Shown piece after piece: positions 1 to 7,986 of a stretch of DNA of 64,000 nt (positions are counted from its first letter, which is position 1; every line of letters begins with the position of its first letter). The stretch lies in the NCBI RefSeq assembly GCF_016862175.1, contig NZ_BOML01000005.1, positions 152,862 to 216,861 of the forward strand, read 5' to 3'. Under the pieces are notes generated by a model. It saw nothing but the letters and a program-made list of their open reading frames with translations. It ran no database searches and was not told where the DNA came from. The DNA is from Paractinoplanes durhamensis (GTDB lineage Bacteria > Actinomycetota > Actinomycetes > Mycobacteriales > Micromonosporaceae). The position numbers and the translations under genes are program-made.

Positions 1-1
1 C

Positions 2-296
2 GGTCCGCGTGGGGGTGCCGCCCTGCGGGCCGAACTCGCGGCGATCGACCCAGCAGCCGAGTGCCGCAGGTTCGCCGTCAGCGGCGCATGGGCCGCGCTG
101 CGGTCCGGTGGCCCACGCCGCGCCTGGGCACCGGCAGCGGCCGTGGCGCTCGCCGTCGCGGGTGGCTCGTTCGCCGCCTCACGCTGGTCACCGGCACACG
201 ACCAGGGCGGCATCCTGCCAGCATCGGCCCGCAGCCGGTTGCCATGGCAGCTCAGGCGCTATATCGACGGTTGGTTATGGTCGAGTGGTGCTGCTG
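2..296 (+). pseudogene. Truncated coding remnant at left edge, membrane-protein-like
   Basis: From base 2 the second forward frame is open and reads like real protein: an acidic helix (RAELAAIDPAAE), then a hydrophobic stretch of about 20 residues (APAAAVALAVAGGSFAAS) followed by Trp, Ser, Pro. It never reaches a stop before the AfsR-like gene begins. It could be the 3' part of a small membrane or anti-sigma-like protein cut by the window edge, whose end has decayed or overlaps the next gene. No other gene is visible in these 296 bases. The family is not recognised and the call is weak. Confidence 0.3.
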
Positions 297-3104
297 ATGC
301 GGATTCTCGGCCCGGTCGAGGCCGAGGTCGACGGACGGGCGCTGGCGCTCGGCCGGCGTCGCGAGCGGTGCCTGCTGGCCGTCCTGCTGGCCCGGCTCGG
401 CCAGGTGGTGTCCACCGAGGACCTGATCGAGCTGCTGTGGGGCGAGGACGCGCCGGACAGCGCCCGCCGCTCGTTGCACGCACACGTCGCCCGGCTGCGG
501 CGGGCACTGGCCGACACCGGCGCCGAGCTGACCGGCACCGCCGGCGGTTACCTGATCCGGGCCGACCCGCAGACCGTGGACGCCTACGAGTTCCGCGCTC
601 TGGTCCAGGCTGCCCGCCGGTCGCCGGTGCCGGTCGAACGGGCCCGGCTGTTACGGCGGGCGCTGGATCTGTGGCGCGGGGACGCCCTGGCCGAGCTGTC
701 CGAGAGTGACCTGCGCACCCGGATCTGCGCCGAGTGGGACGAACTGCGCACCCAGGCGGTCGAGGAACGCATCCTGGCCGACCTCGACGCCGGCGCCGAC
801 GACGTGGTGGCCGAGCTGCGCGGCCTGGTGACGGCGAGCCCGTCGCGGGAACGCCCGGTGGCGCTGCTGATGCTGGCGCTCTACCGGACCGGCCGGCGGG
901 CCGAGGCGCTGGACGCCTACCAGGACAATTACCGGCATCTGGTGGCGGCGCTGGGCGTGGAGCCGGGCCGGATGCTCGACGCCCTGCACACCGCGATGCT
1001 GCGCGACGACCCGATACTCGACGCTCCCGCCCAGCAGGTCCTGCAGTCGACGGCGGCCGGCCCGGCCGCGGTGCCGCAGGAGCTGCCGAGCCCGGTCACC
1101 GGTTTCGCCGGCCGGGCCGGGCAACTCGCCGAGCTGGACCGGGTCCGGGCCGGCCCGGTCATCGCGATCGTGGGGGCGGGCGGCGTCGGGAAGACCACGC
1201 TCGCGGTGCACTGGGCCCATCACGTCCGGGCCGAATTTCCGGACGGCCAGCTGTACGTCAATCTTCGCGGCTTCGACCCCGACGGCCGGCCGGTCGCGCC
1301 CGGCGAGGCGTTGCGCGGTTTTCTCGACGCGCTGGGCGTGCCGGCCGAGCGGATCCCGGCCGGCGTCGCCGGGCAGGCCGGTCTCTTCCGCAGCCTGCTC
1401 GCCGACCGGCGGATGCTGGTGCTGCTCGACAACGCCCGCGACGCCGAGCAGGTCCGGCCGCTGCTGCCCGGCACGGCCGGATCGCTGGTCGTCCTCACCA
1501 GTCGCAGCCAGCTCACCTCGCTGGTGGCCACGCACGGCACCCAGCCGCTCGCCCTCGACCTGCTGACCGAGGCCGACGCCCGGGAACTGCTCGCCCGGCG
1601 ACTCGGCGAGGGCCGGCTCGCGGCCGAACCGACGGCCGTCACCGCCCTGATCCGGGCGTGCGCCCGGCTGCCGCTGGCGCTGGCCGTCGCGGCCGCCCGG
1701 CTGCGATACGACGACTTCCCGATCGCGGCCGTGGTGGCCGAGCTGGCCGACGCCGCGCAACGGTGGGCGGCCCTGGACGCGGGCGAGCCCGCGACCCAGG
1801 TGCAGGCCGTGCTGTCGTGGTCGTACACGGTGCTGCCGCCCGACGCGGCCCACCTGTTCCGGCTGCTCGGCCTGCACCCCGGCCCGGAGATCTCGGTGGC
1901 GTCGGCGGCCGCCCTGGCCGGCCGGCCCGCCGCCGAGACGCAGCGTCTGCTGACCACGCTGCGCCGGGCGAGCATGCTGGTCGAGTCGGCCCCCGGCCGG
2001 TATGCCTTCCACGATCTGCTCCGCGCGTTCGCCGCCGATCTCGGCCACCGGCACGACGACGGCGCGAGCCGGCAGACCGCGCGCGGCCGGCTGCTGGACC
2101 ACTACGTGGCGACCGCGTGCGCGGCGGACCACCTGCTCAACCCGGCCCGCAACGCGATGGTCATCCGCTTCGAGCCGACCACTCCGGAGTGCTTCGCCGA
2201 CTATCGGGCGGCCGCGGACTGGCTGACCGTCGAGCAGCCGGTGCTGCTGGCGGCCCTGCCGGCCGCCGCGGACCACGGCTTCGAGGCGCGGGCCTGGCAA
2301 CTCGCCTGGGCGCTGCACACCCACCTGGTCCGGCGCGGCGACTGGGCGGCCGGCGAGACGGCGTGGCGGGCCGCGCTTCCGTGCGCGGTCAAGCTCGGCC
2401 ACCTACCCGCCCAGGGCCTGGCCCACCGGCTTCTCGGGTACGCGCTGACCCTGCTCCTCCGCTACGACGAGGCCCTGGACCACCTCGCCGCGGCACTCAC
2501 GGCGTACACCGAGGCCGGCGACCAGAGCGGCCTGGGCGACACCGAATACAACATCTCGCTGCTGTGGAGCCGGCAGCAGATCGCCGACCGCGCCCTGCAG
2601 CACGCCGAGCACGCCCTCGCCGCCTACCGGCTGGCCGGGCATCGGTCCGGGCAGGCCTACGCGCTGAACTCGGTCGGCTGGCACAGCGCCCAGCTCGGCG
2701 ACCGCCGCCGCGGACTCGACTGCTGCGGGCAGGCCCTCGAGCTCTTCCGCGAGGCCCGCGACGCCACCGGCGAGGCCGCGACCTGGGACAGCATCGGCTT
2801 CTTCCACTCTCAGAAGGGCGATCCGGACAGCGCCGAGCCCTGCTACCGACGGGCGCTTGACCTCTTCCGCGAGCAGGGCGACCGCTACAACGAGGCCGAC
2901 GTCCTGAACCACCTGGCCGAGGCCCAGCGCGCGATGGGCCGGACCACCGCCGCCCGGGACACCTGGACCGCTGCCCTCGACATCCTGCTGGCGCTGGATC
3001 ACCCGGACGCCGGCAACATTCGCACCGCGCTGGCCGATCTCGATCAGAGCGGGAGGACCACCGGGGTCGGGGAGCCGGCCACGCACGTCACCGTGATGCG
3101 GTAA
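297..3104 (+). CDS. AfsR/SARP-type transcriptional activator with NB-ARC and TPR domains
   Basis: A 935-residue regulator of the AfsR/DnrI/RedD class. Residues 1-90 form the OmpR-like winged helix (starts MRILGPVEAEV; GRRRERCLLAVLL). Residues 95-245 are the bacterial transcriptional activation domain (BTAD). An NB-ARC ATPase follows, with P-loop VGAGGVGKTTLA near residue 292 and LLDNARDAEQV as Walker B region. From about residue 680 to the end are TPR-like helical repeats. Such proteins activate secondary-metabolite or developmental genes and are gated by ATP and often by kinases. ATG 297 is chosen because the winged helix begins there; GTG at 285 and 288 are alternatives. The 3' end overlaps the convergent Ser/Thr kinase gene by 61 bases. 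No biosynthetic cluster is visible beside it, so its target is unknown. Confidence 0.9.
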   Translation: MRILGPVEAEVDGRALALGRRRERCLLAVLLARLGQVVSTEDLIELLWGEDAPDSARRSLHAHVARLRRALADTGAELTGTAGGYLIRADPQTVDAYEFRALVQAARRSPVPVERARLLRRALDLWRGDALAELSESDLRTRICAEWDELRTQAVEERILADLDAGADDVVAELRGLVTASPSRERPVALLMLALYRTGRRAEALDAYQDNYRHLVAALGVEPGRMLDALHTAMLRDDPILDAPAQQVLQSTAAGPAAVPQELPSPVTGFAGRAGQLAELDRVRAGPVIAIVGAGGVGKTTLAVHWAHHVRAEFPDGQLYVNLRGFDPDGRPVAPGEALRGFLDALGVPAERIPAGVAGQAGLFRSLLADRRMLVLLDNARDAEQVRPLLPGTAGSLVVLTSRSQLTSLVATHGTQPLALDLLTEADARELLARRLGEGRLAAEPTAVTALIRACARLPLALAVAAARLRYDDFPIAAVVAELADAAQRWAALDAGEPATQVQAVLSWSYTVLPPDAAHLFRLLGLHPGPEISVASAAALAGRPAAETQRLLTTLRRASMLVESAPGRYAFHDLLRAFAADLGHRHDDGASRQTARGRLLDHYVATACAADHLLNPARNAMVIRFEPTTPECFADYRAAADWLTVEQPVLLAALPAAADHGFEARAWQLAWALHTHLVRRGDWAAGETAWRAALPCAVKLGHLPAQGLAHRLLGYALTLLLRYDEALDHLAAALTAYTEAGDQSGLGDTEYNISLLWSRQQIADRALQHAEHALAAYRLAGHRSGQAYALNSVGWHSAQLGDRRRGLDCCGQALELFREARDATGEAATWDSIGFFHSQKGDPDSAEPCYRRALDLFREQGDRYNEADVLNHLAEAQRAMGRTTAARDTWTAALDILLALDHPDAGNIRTALADLDQSGRTTGVGEPATHVTVMR

Positions 3105-4924
3105 CGGGTCAGGGTGCCCTTGAAGATGGCCATCACGGTCAGTGCCGGGCCCGGTTCGACCGTTTCCACCGAGTAGCCGGGCTTGGCCGCCCACCCGGTC
3201 AGCCTCGCCCTACCCTGCTCGCAGACGGCGCGCACGACGCCGCCCGGCGATTCCAGCAGCTTGCCCTCGGAAACCGAGGAGGGACCGTCCGAAGTGCTCG
3301 GTTCCGGTGATCCGGTGGCGCTCGACGAGCCGGCCGAGCCGCCGGGGCTGACCGAGGCGATCGGTTCACTCCCGGCTACCGGTGGGCTCACCGGCACGCC
3401 GGTGGCGGCCGGATGGGTGACGCCGCCGCCGTTACTCACGGTGGGAGCGCCTGCCTGCTTGCTCACGGTGGGTGCGGCGGCAACGCTCTCGGCGGCATTC
3501 GGCGTCGCGGTCTCCGCGTCCGATCCGCCCTGCAACGCCAGGCCCGCGACGGCGGCGGCCAGCAGGGCGACAATAGCGACAATCAACATCAACTGCTTTT
3601 TGGGTACGCGTCGAGCACCGCGCCCGCCCACCACCGGTCGTCCCCGACCCACCGGCGAGGCACCACGCGCCCCGGCGAAGACCTCGGTGGCCGCCGCATC
3701 CCGCCGATTGCGCCCGGCCCGCTCGACCGGCGGCGACGCCCCCGCGGCCTGCCCGGCGTTCCGCCGCCCGGACACCTCGGCCGGACCGGCCCCCGCACCG
3801 CGTTCGTTCCCGGCTTCACCGCGCCCGACCGGACCGGAGTTGGTGGCCCGCTCAGCGTCGCGCCCAAGCCCGTCGCGCCCGGCCCCGTCGCGGGCGCCCC
3901 TGTCCCGGGCGACACCGGCGTTTCGAGCGCTCGGGATGCCGCCAGCGCCCGCGCCCGCACCGCCCGCGGCCGCGCCGGTCGCACCCCCGCGCCACGACGG
4001 CTGCCACACCCCGGTCTCGGCGTCCAGATCGTCCGGCTCCCCGACAGCCGGGTGCGGAATTCGCGGTGCGGCGGGGGCGGCTTCCCGGCGTACACCAATG
4101 GGGTCAATCGCGGCCGAAGCCTCCGCCGCGTCGGCGAGAATGCCGGACACCTCGCTCGCGCTCGGGCGGGACGCCGGGTCCTTGGCCAGGCAGCGGCCGA
4201 CCAGCTTGATCACCGAGGGCGGCACGCCCGGAACGTCGGGCAGCGGGGCCGGCTCCAGGTAGACGTGGGCGCGCAGCATCTGCGTGGTGCTCTCCACCGA
4301 CCACGGCGCCTCGTCGGCGAGCAGGCGGTAGAGGAGGACGCCCAGGGCATACACGTCGGAGGCCGGGACGATCAGTTCACCGGTGAGGCGCTCGGGGGCC
4401 AGGTAGGCGGGGGTGCCGACCAGCATCTCCTCGGGGGAGGCCGGGCCGGCGACGGCGGCGATGCCGAAGTCGACGACCTTCGCACCCGCCGGGGTGACCA
4501 TGATGTTGGCCATCTTGATGTCGCGGTGGACCAGGCCGTCGGCGTGCGCGGCGGCCAGCGCGGCCGCCACCTCGCCGCAGATCCGGAAGACGGTGCGCGG
4601 CGGGAGTTTGCCGGTCGAGACGCGTTGCTGCAGGGTGGGGCCGTTGATCAGCTCCATCACCACGTAGGGGGTGCCGGTCTCGGCGGTCTCGCCGTAGTCG
4701 TAGACCTGGGCGATGTTCGGGTGCGAGAGGGTGGCGGCGGAGCGGGCCTCGTCGCGGATCCGGGCGCGGGACTGCGGGTCGCCGGCGTAGCGGCCGGCGA
4801 GCAACTTCACCGCGACCGGGCGGCCGAGGACCTCGTCGCGGGCACGCCAAACCACGGCCATGCCGCCCCTGCCGAGCTCGTCGAGCAATGTGTAGCGCCC
4901 GCCGAGCGTCTGCCGAACCTCCAC
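3044..4924 (-). CDS. Transmembrane serine/threonine protein kinase
   Basis: An eukaryotic-type (Pkn-like) receptor kinase of 626 residues. The N-terminal kinase domain has the glycine loop GRGGMAVVW (residues 18-26), ATP lysine in VAVKLL (K40), catalytic HRDIKMAN, DFG in VDFGIAA and APE in LAPERL. A 170-residue Ala/Gly/Arg-rich juxtamembrane linker follows. One membrane helix (LMLIVAIVALLAAAVAGLAL, about residues 445-464) leads to a Ser/Thr/Pro-rich outer region ending in a small beta-rich domain. There are no PASTA repeats, so the external sensor is of another kind. GTG 4924 is chosen because family members begin about ten residues before the glycine loop; ATG 4993 would add 23 atypical residues. 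It converges on the AfsR-like gene. Kinase-AfsR pairing is known in Streptomyces (AfsK-AfsR); a link here is inference. Confidence 0.93.
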   Translation of the reverse strand: MEVRQTLGGRYTLLDELGRGGMAVVWRARDEVLGRPVAVKLLAGRYAGDPQSRARIRDEARSAATLSHPNIAQVYDYGETAETGTPYVVMELINGPTLQQRVSTGKLPPRTVFRICGEVAAALAAAHADGLVHRDIKMANIMVTPAGAKVVDFGIAAVAGPASPEEMLVGTPAYLAPERLTGELIVPASDVYALGVLLYRLLADEAPWSVESTTQMLRAHVYLEPAPLPDVPGVPPSVIKLVGRCLAKDPASRPSASEVSGILADAAEASAAIDPIGVRREAAPAAPRIPHPAVGEPDDLDAETGVWQPSWRGGATGAAAGGAGAGAGGIPSARNAGVARDRGARDGAGRDGLGRDAERATNSGPVGRGEAGNERGAGAGPAEVSGRRNAGQAAGASPPVERAGRNRRDAAATEVFAGARGASPVGRGRPVVGGRGARRVPKKQLMLIVAIVALLAAAVAGLALQGGSDAETATPNAAESVAAAPTVSKQAGAPTVSNGGGVTHPAATGVPVSPPVAGSEPIASVSPGGSAGSSSATGSPEPSTSDGPSSVSEGKLLESPGGVVRAVCEQGRARLTGWAAKPGYSVETVEPGPALTVMAIFKGTLTRYRITVTCVAGSPTPVVLPL

Positions 4925-5038
4925 CGTGGCAGTGTGCCCGTCCCAACGGAAAAGCGCACATCGAGAACCACTCGAATGCCATTCACGTTTCATTTTCTCG
5001 ACGCCGATGGAATTGTTTCCGGCGCGTTCAATAAATGA

Positions 5039-5398
5039 TCAAGAGGACGGGTGCTGCATCCACCACTCGGTGAACTGGCGGGCCTGGCCCAGGATGTCGA
5101 GGCGCAGGACCCACAGGTTGCTGTAGGTCTTGTCCGGATATTTCGTGGTTGCTTCGATGATGGCGAGATCTTCGGTGACCAACATCGGATGCCACTCGAA
5201 GGTGGTCGAATCCGGCGCATCCCGAACTTTCAGCCAGTTCTCCACGATTTTGTCGCGGCCCAGCCACGGGTCCGCGAACGGCTCGGTGAAATAGGCCGCG
5301 TCCTCGGCGAAAAGATCCGCTATGTCATGCGGATCATTCGACTCCCATGCCTTGCGGTAGTTAGCCACCCACGCCGTCACCGCGTCGAGACTGCTCAT
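5039..5398 (-). CDS. SnoaL-like / NTF2-fold protein
   Basis: A 119-residue protein of the SnoaL-like (NTF2) fold: helix AVTAWVANYRKAWESND, then DIADLFAEDAAYF, the GRDKIVENW turn and beta strands ending in QFTEWWMQH. These small cone-shaped proteins act as isomerases, cyclases, hydrolases or pure binding proteins, so the substrate cannot be named. ATG 5398 is chosen for a strong ribosome site (GGGGAGG about 8 bases upstream). Upstream lies a 91-bp inverted repeat (5424-5514), and the serine hydrolase gene on the same strand ends within that repeat. Confidence 0.8.
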   Translation of the reverse strand: MSSLDAVTAWVANYRKAWESNDPHDIADLFAEDAAYFTEPFADPWLGRDKIVENWLKVRDAPDSTTFEWHPMLVTEDLAIIEATTKYPDKTYSNLWVLRLDILGQARQFTEWWMQHPSS

Positions 5399-5423
5399 CC
5401 CCGCGCCTCCCCAGGTCGCCTCG

Positions 5424-5514
5424 CTGAACCTTTTCAACCTGACGTGGGGCCTGTGGTTCCGCCGACGACGTTCGGCGCCGGGCGCTGCGCCCTGGCCACG
5501 TTGAAAAGGTTCAG
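5424..5514. repeat. 91-bp inverted repeat with 15-bp perfect arms
   Basis: CTGAACCTTTTCAAC (5424-5438) is repeated in exact inverted form as GTTGAAAAGGTTCAG (5500-5514). Inside the arms GTGG/CCAC pairing continues after a small bulge. Each arm is itself a TGAA-N4-TTCA half-palindrome. It sits between the serine hydrolase stop (5511) and the SnoaL-like gene start. It could be a twin operator or a structured leader; a small MITE remnant is also possible. Confidence 0.7.
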
Positions 5515-6674
5515 TCAGGAGCGTAGGCGAGTCGGCTGAACTCTTGCAGTGCGCCGTTCCACAGGAGATCGGTGACCTGGCTGAGCAGGATCACGGTCAG
5601 CCCCGCGCCGGGGTCGTTGAACCAGTCGGTGCCGTACCCGCCGGACCATCCGTACCGCCCGGGGCCGGACACCTCGTCGGCCTTGACCGTCACGCTCATG
5701 CCGTACCCCCAGCCCTGGCCGTCGAGGAAGCCGGTGCCCTCGATCTGCTCGGGAGCCAGGTGGTTGGTGGTCATCGCGGCCACCGACTGCTTGCTGAGCA
5801 GCCGCGTGCCGCCGACCACGCCGCCGTCCAGGAGGAACCGGGCGAAGGCCAGGTAGTCGTCGGCGGTGGAGACCAGGCCCCCGGAGCCGGACGGGAAAAC
5901 CGGCCGCTCGGTCCACGTCGCGGCCGTGGATCCGTCCTGCTCGGCGAGGACGCCGGTGGCCGGGTCGGTCATGTAGCAGGTCGGCAGCTCGGCGGCCCGG
6001 TCGGCGGGCAGCCAGAAACCGGTGTGGGTCATGCCGAGCGGCGCGAAGATGCGCTCGTGCAGCAACTCGTCCAGCGGCTGCCCGGCGGCCCGGGCAAGGA
6101 GGACGCCGAGGACCAGGGTGCCGGCGTTGTAGCGCCACACCTCGCCGGGCTGGTTCATCAGCGGGAGCGTGCCGAAACGCCGGATCCACTCGTCGGGGTC
6201 GTGCGGGGTGGGCGGGTAGGGCTCGCTCAGGACCAGGTCGAGGTCGCGGCCGGCCTGCACGATCGGGTAGGGCGGGTCGATCTGGCCGTCCTCGACGATC
6301 ATGCCGAAGCCGAAGGTGAAGGTGAGCAGGTCGGCCACGGTGACCGGGCGATTCAGCTCGACCGTGTCGTCGAGCGGGCCGTCGGGCCGGCGCAGAACGC
6401 GCTGACCGGCCAGCTCGGGCAGCAGCTTGACGACCGGTTCCTCCAGGTCGAGCCGGTCGTCCTCGGCCAGCATCAGGGTGACCGCGGCCAGTACCGGTTT
6501 GGTCATCGAAGCGATCCGGAAGGGTGTGTCGCGCCGCATCGGGACGTCCCCGCCGACGCGGGTCACGCCCACGGTGTGCACCACCACCTCGTCATCGCGG
6601 GCGACCAGGGCAACGACACCGGGGAACTCGCCGCGATCGACCCGGGCGGCGATCGCGTCACGCAGCGCACTCAT
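5511..6674 (-). CDS. Class C beta-lactamase-family serine hydrolase
   Basis: A 387-residue penicillin-binding-protein-like hydrolase. The SxxK nucleophile motif is SMTK (Ser56, Lys59) in RIASMTKPVLA; the tyrosine motif is YNA in WRYNAGTLVLG; a late Gly-rich stretch (WSGGYGTDW) stands where the KTG strand is expected. There is no signal peptide, so it is cytoplasmic, as are many esterase/transesterase members (EstB, LovD-like). The reaction is probably ester or amide hydrolysis or acyl transfer; the substrate is unknown. ATG 6674 is used because MSALRDAIAARVDRG is the typical first helix. The gene diverges from the 157-residue protein at 6707. Its last bases lie in the right arm of the 91-bp inverted repeat. 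Confidence 0.9.
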   Translation of the reverse strand: MSALRDAIAARVDRGEFPGVVALVARDDEVVVHTVGVTRVGGDVPMRRDTPFRIASMTKPVLAAVTLMLAEDDRLDLEEPVVKLLPELAGQRVLRRPDGPLDDTVELNRPVTVADLLTFTFGFGMIVEDGQIDPPYPIVQAGRDLDLVLSEPYPPTPHDPDEWIRRFGTLPLMNQPGEVWRYNAGTLVLGVLLARAAGQPLDELLHERIFAPLGMTHTGFWLPADRAAELPTCYMTDPATGVLAEQDGSTAATWTERPVFPSGSGGLVSTADDYLAFARFLLDGGVVGGTRLLSKQSVAAMTTNHLAPEQIEGTGFLDGQGWGYGMSVTVKADEVSGPGRYGWSGGYGTDWFNDPGAGLTVILLSQVTDLLWNGALQEFSRLAYAPD

Positions 6675-6706
6675 GACAGACAGCCTGCCACCGTTAGGGT
6701 CTCGGC

Positions 6707-7180
6707 ATGGAACAGAACTGGCGGCATCTTCCGCCCCCGGCCCGGCCGATCGCGGCCGCAACCAGCGCGGCGGTCGAGGCCGCACAACTCAAGGACGGCG
6801 AGGCGCTGGCCGGCGCGGTCGCCCAACTGGCGGCGCTCGACCCGGCGCAGACCGGTCTCATCCTGGGCGTGACCGTCCGTCTGCTGCTGGAGGACACCAG
6901 CCCGGACGGCATCGACGCGGACAGCGTGCGCGCGGTGCTGGAGCGCTGCGTGCGCGGCGCGGCCGCGTGGCAGACCGAGGTGGACCCGCACGTCGTGCTG
7001 CTGCTCCTGGCCGGTGCGCTCGGGGTCGTCGCGGAGGACGACGAGACTCCCCCGCCGAAGCCGGACCAGCTCGCCCGGCACGCCGCGCTGCTGCTCGCGG
7101 ACCTGCTCGGCCCCCGCCCGGTGCCGCCGTTCCTGAACGCTGCCCTGATCGAGATCGAGCGGACGCAGCTCAACGACTGA
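6707..7180 (+). CDS. Conserved hypothetical all-helical protein
   Basis: A 157-residue protein with no motif I recognise. It is Ala/Leu-rich and predicted all-helical (AVAQLAALDPAQTGLILGVTVRLLLEDTSP; DPHVVLLLLAGALGVVAEDDE). It has no signal peptide; the hydrophobic run LLLLAGALGVVA is too short and too close to acidic residues to be a convincing membrane helix. It diverges from the serine hydrolase across 32 bases, so the two share a promoter region. Coding character is supported by strong third-position GC and by lack of overlap with other genes. Confidence 0.7.
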   Translation: MEQNWRHLPPPARPIAAATSAAVEAAQLKDGEALAGAVAQLAALDPAQTGLILGVTVRLLLEDTSPDGIDADSVRAVLERCVRGAAAWQTEVDPHVVLLLLAGALGVVAEDDETPPPKPDQLARHAALLLADLLGPRPVPPFLNAALIEIERTQLND

Positions 7181-7236
7181 TCGGTCGTTGAACACCCACG
7201 AGCCCGAAAATCGTGGCGAAAGGGTGGGATACGGTC

Positions 7237-7584
7237 ATGGAGTTGCGGCCGCTGGTGCACGTCGGCGACATGGCCGCCTCGATCACCTTCTACGAGAAAC
7301 TGGGCGCCGAGATCATCCACGGTGGCCGCGACTCGGAGTGGGTGTTGCTGCAGCTCGGCACGGTCCAGATCGGCCTGCTGGCCCGGCCGGTGGACGAGGA
7401 ACGCGGCGAGACGCCGGTGGAGCTGCACTTCGGTTCGGCCGGGCCGCTCGAGCAGTGGGAGCGGCGGCTGGTCCGGGCCGGCGTGCCGATCGCCGAGGTG
7501 GCGGCCGACGACGATCTCGGCGAGCAGTTGTGCGTGCGGACCCCGGACGGCACGCTCATCAAGATCAGTCAGCGGGAGCCATAG
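7237..7584 (+). CDS. VOC-superfamily (glyoxalase/bleomycin-resistance-like) protein
   Basis: A 115-residue single-chain vicinal-oxygen-chelate protein with two beta-alpha-beta-beta-beta modules: MELRPLVHVGDMAASITFYEKLGAEI and the closing LCVRTPDGTLIKISQ. The fold is used by glyoxalases, dioxygenases and drug-binding proteins. The first metal ligand His (PLVHV) is present and no enzyme activity can be assigned. ATG 7237 follows AAGGGTGGGA at good spacing; GTG 7213 is an alternative. The last 20 bases overlap the convergent HxlR-type regulator gene. Confidence 0.82.
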   Translation: MELRPLVHVGDMAASITFYEKLGAEIIHGGRDSEWVLLQLGTVQIGLLARPVDEERGETPVELHFGSAGPLEQWERRLVRAGVPIAEVAADDDLGEQLCVRTPDGTLIKISQREP

Positions 7585-7930
7585 GCCGGACCCCGCTCGA
7601 TCGGGCCCACTCGCAGATCGCGGCCAGCGGCTTCTCCAGCGTCCGGCCGAGCTCGGTCAACTCGTACTCGACGTGCTGCGGTGGCTCGGCCTTGAGCACC
7701 CGGCGGGCGACCAGGCCGTCCTCCGCCATGCCGCGCAGCGTCTCGGTGAGCATCTTCTGGGTGATGCCGGGCACCCGCCGGCGCAGGTCGGCGGGGCGTT
7801 GCGGGCCGGGGAGCAGCGAATAGATCAGCAGCACCCGCCACTTGGCGGCGAGGCGTTCCAGCGCCTGCCGGGTGGTGCAGCTCTCCACGAGCACGTCGGG
7901 CACGAACAGATCCACGGCCACCCTCCCCAT
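7565..7930 (-). CDS. HxlR-family winged-helix transcriptional regulator
   Basis: A 121-residue HxlR-type regulator: CTTRQALERLAAKWRVLLI opens the helix-turn-helix core, RRVPGITQKMLTETLRGMAEDGLV is the recognition segment and VEYELTELGRTLEKPL the wing. Cys in ESCTTRQALE is at the position used for redox or electrophile sensing in some members (HypR, QorR), so a role in quinone or aldehyde stress is possible. It diverges from the alpha/beta hydrolase gene (start 7987), a likely target, and converges on the VOC gene with a 20-base overlap. ATG 7930 is chosen as the family-typical start. Confidence 0.88.
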   Translation of the reverse strand: MGRVAVDLFVPDVLVESCTTRQALERLAAKWRVLLIYSLLPGPQRPADLRRRVPGITQKMLTETLRGMAEDGLVARRVLKAEPPQHVEYELTELGRTLEKPLAAICEWARSSGVRPMAPAD

Positions 7931-7986
7931 GGGTACGCGGAAGTGCCTTCTGTCCTCCCGCCGCACGGTCAGCTTAATGTCGCCGG

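Noticed and set aside
9..296. Extension of the AfsR-like protein upstream to base 9
   Set aside because: The winged helix starts at ATG 297; the extra residues are Arg/Pro/His-rich and unlike the family.
651..2402. 583-codon open frame on the minus strand within the AfsR-like gene
   Set aside because: It has Arg/Gly/Pro-rich composition with no domain and lies opposite a gene with clear domains; typical of high-GC shadow frames.
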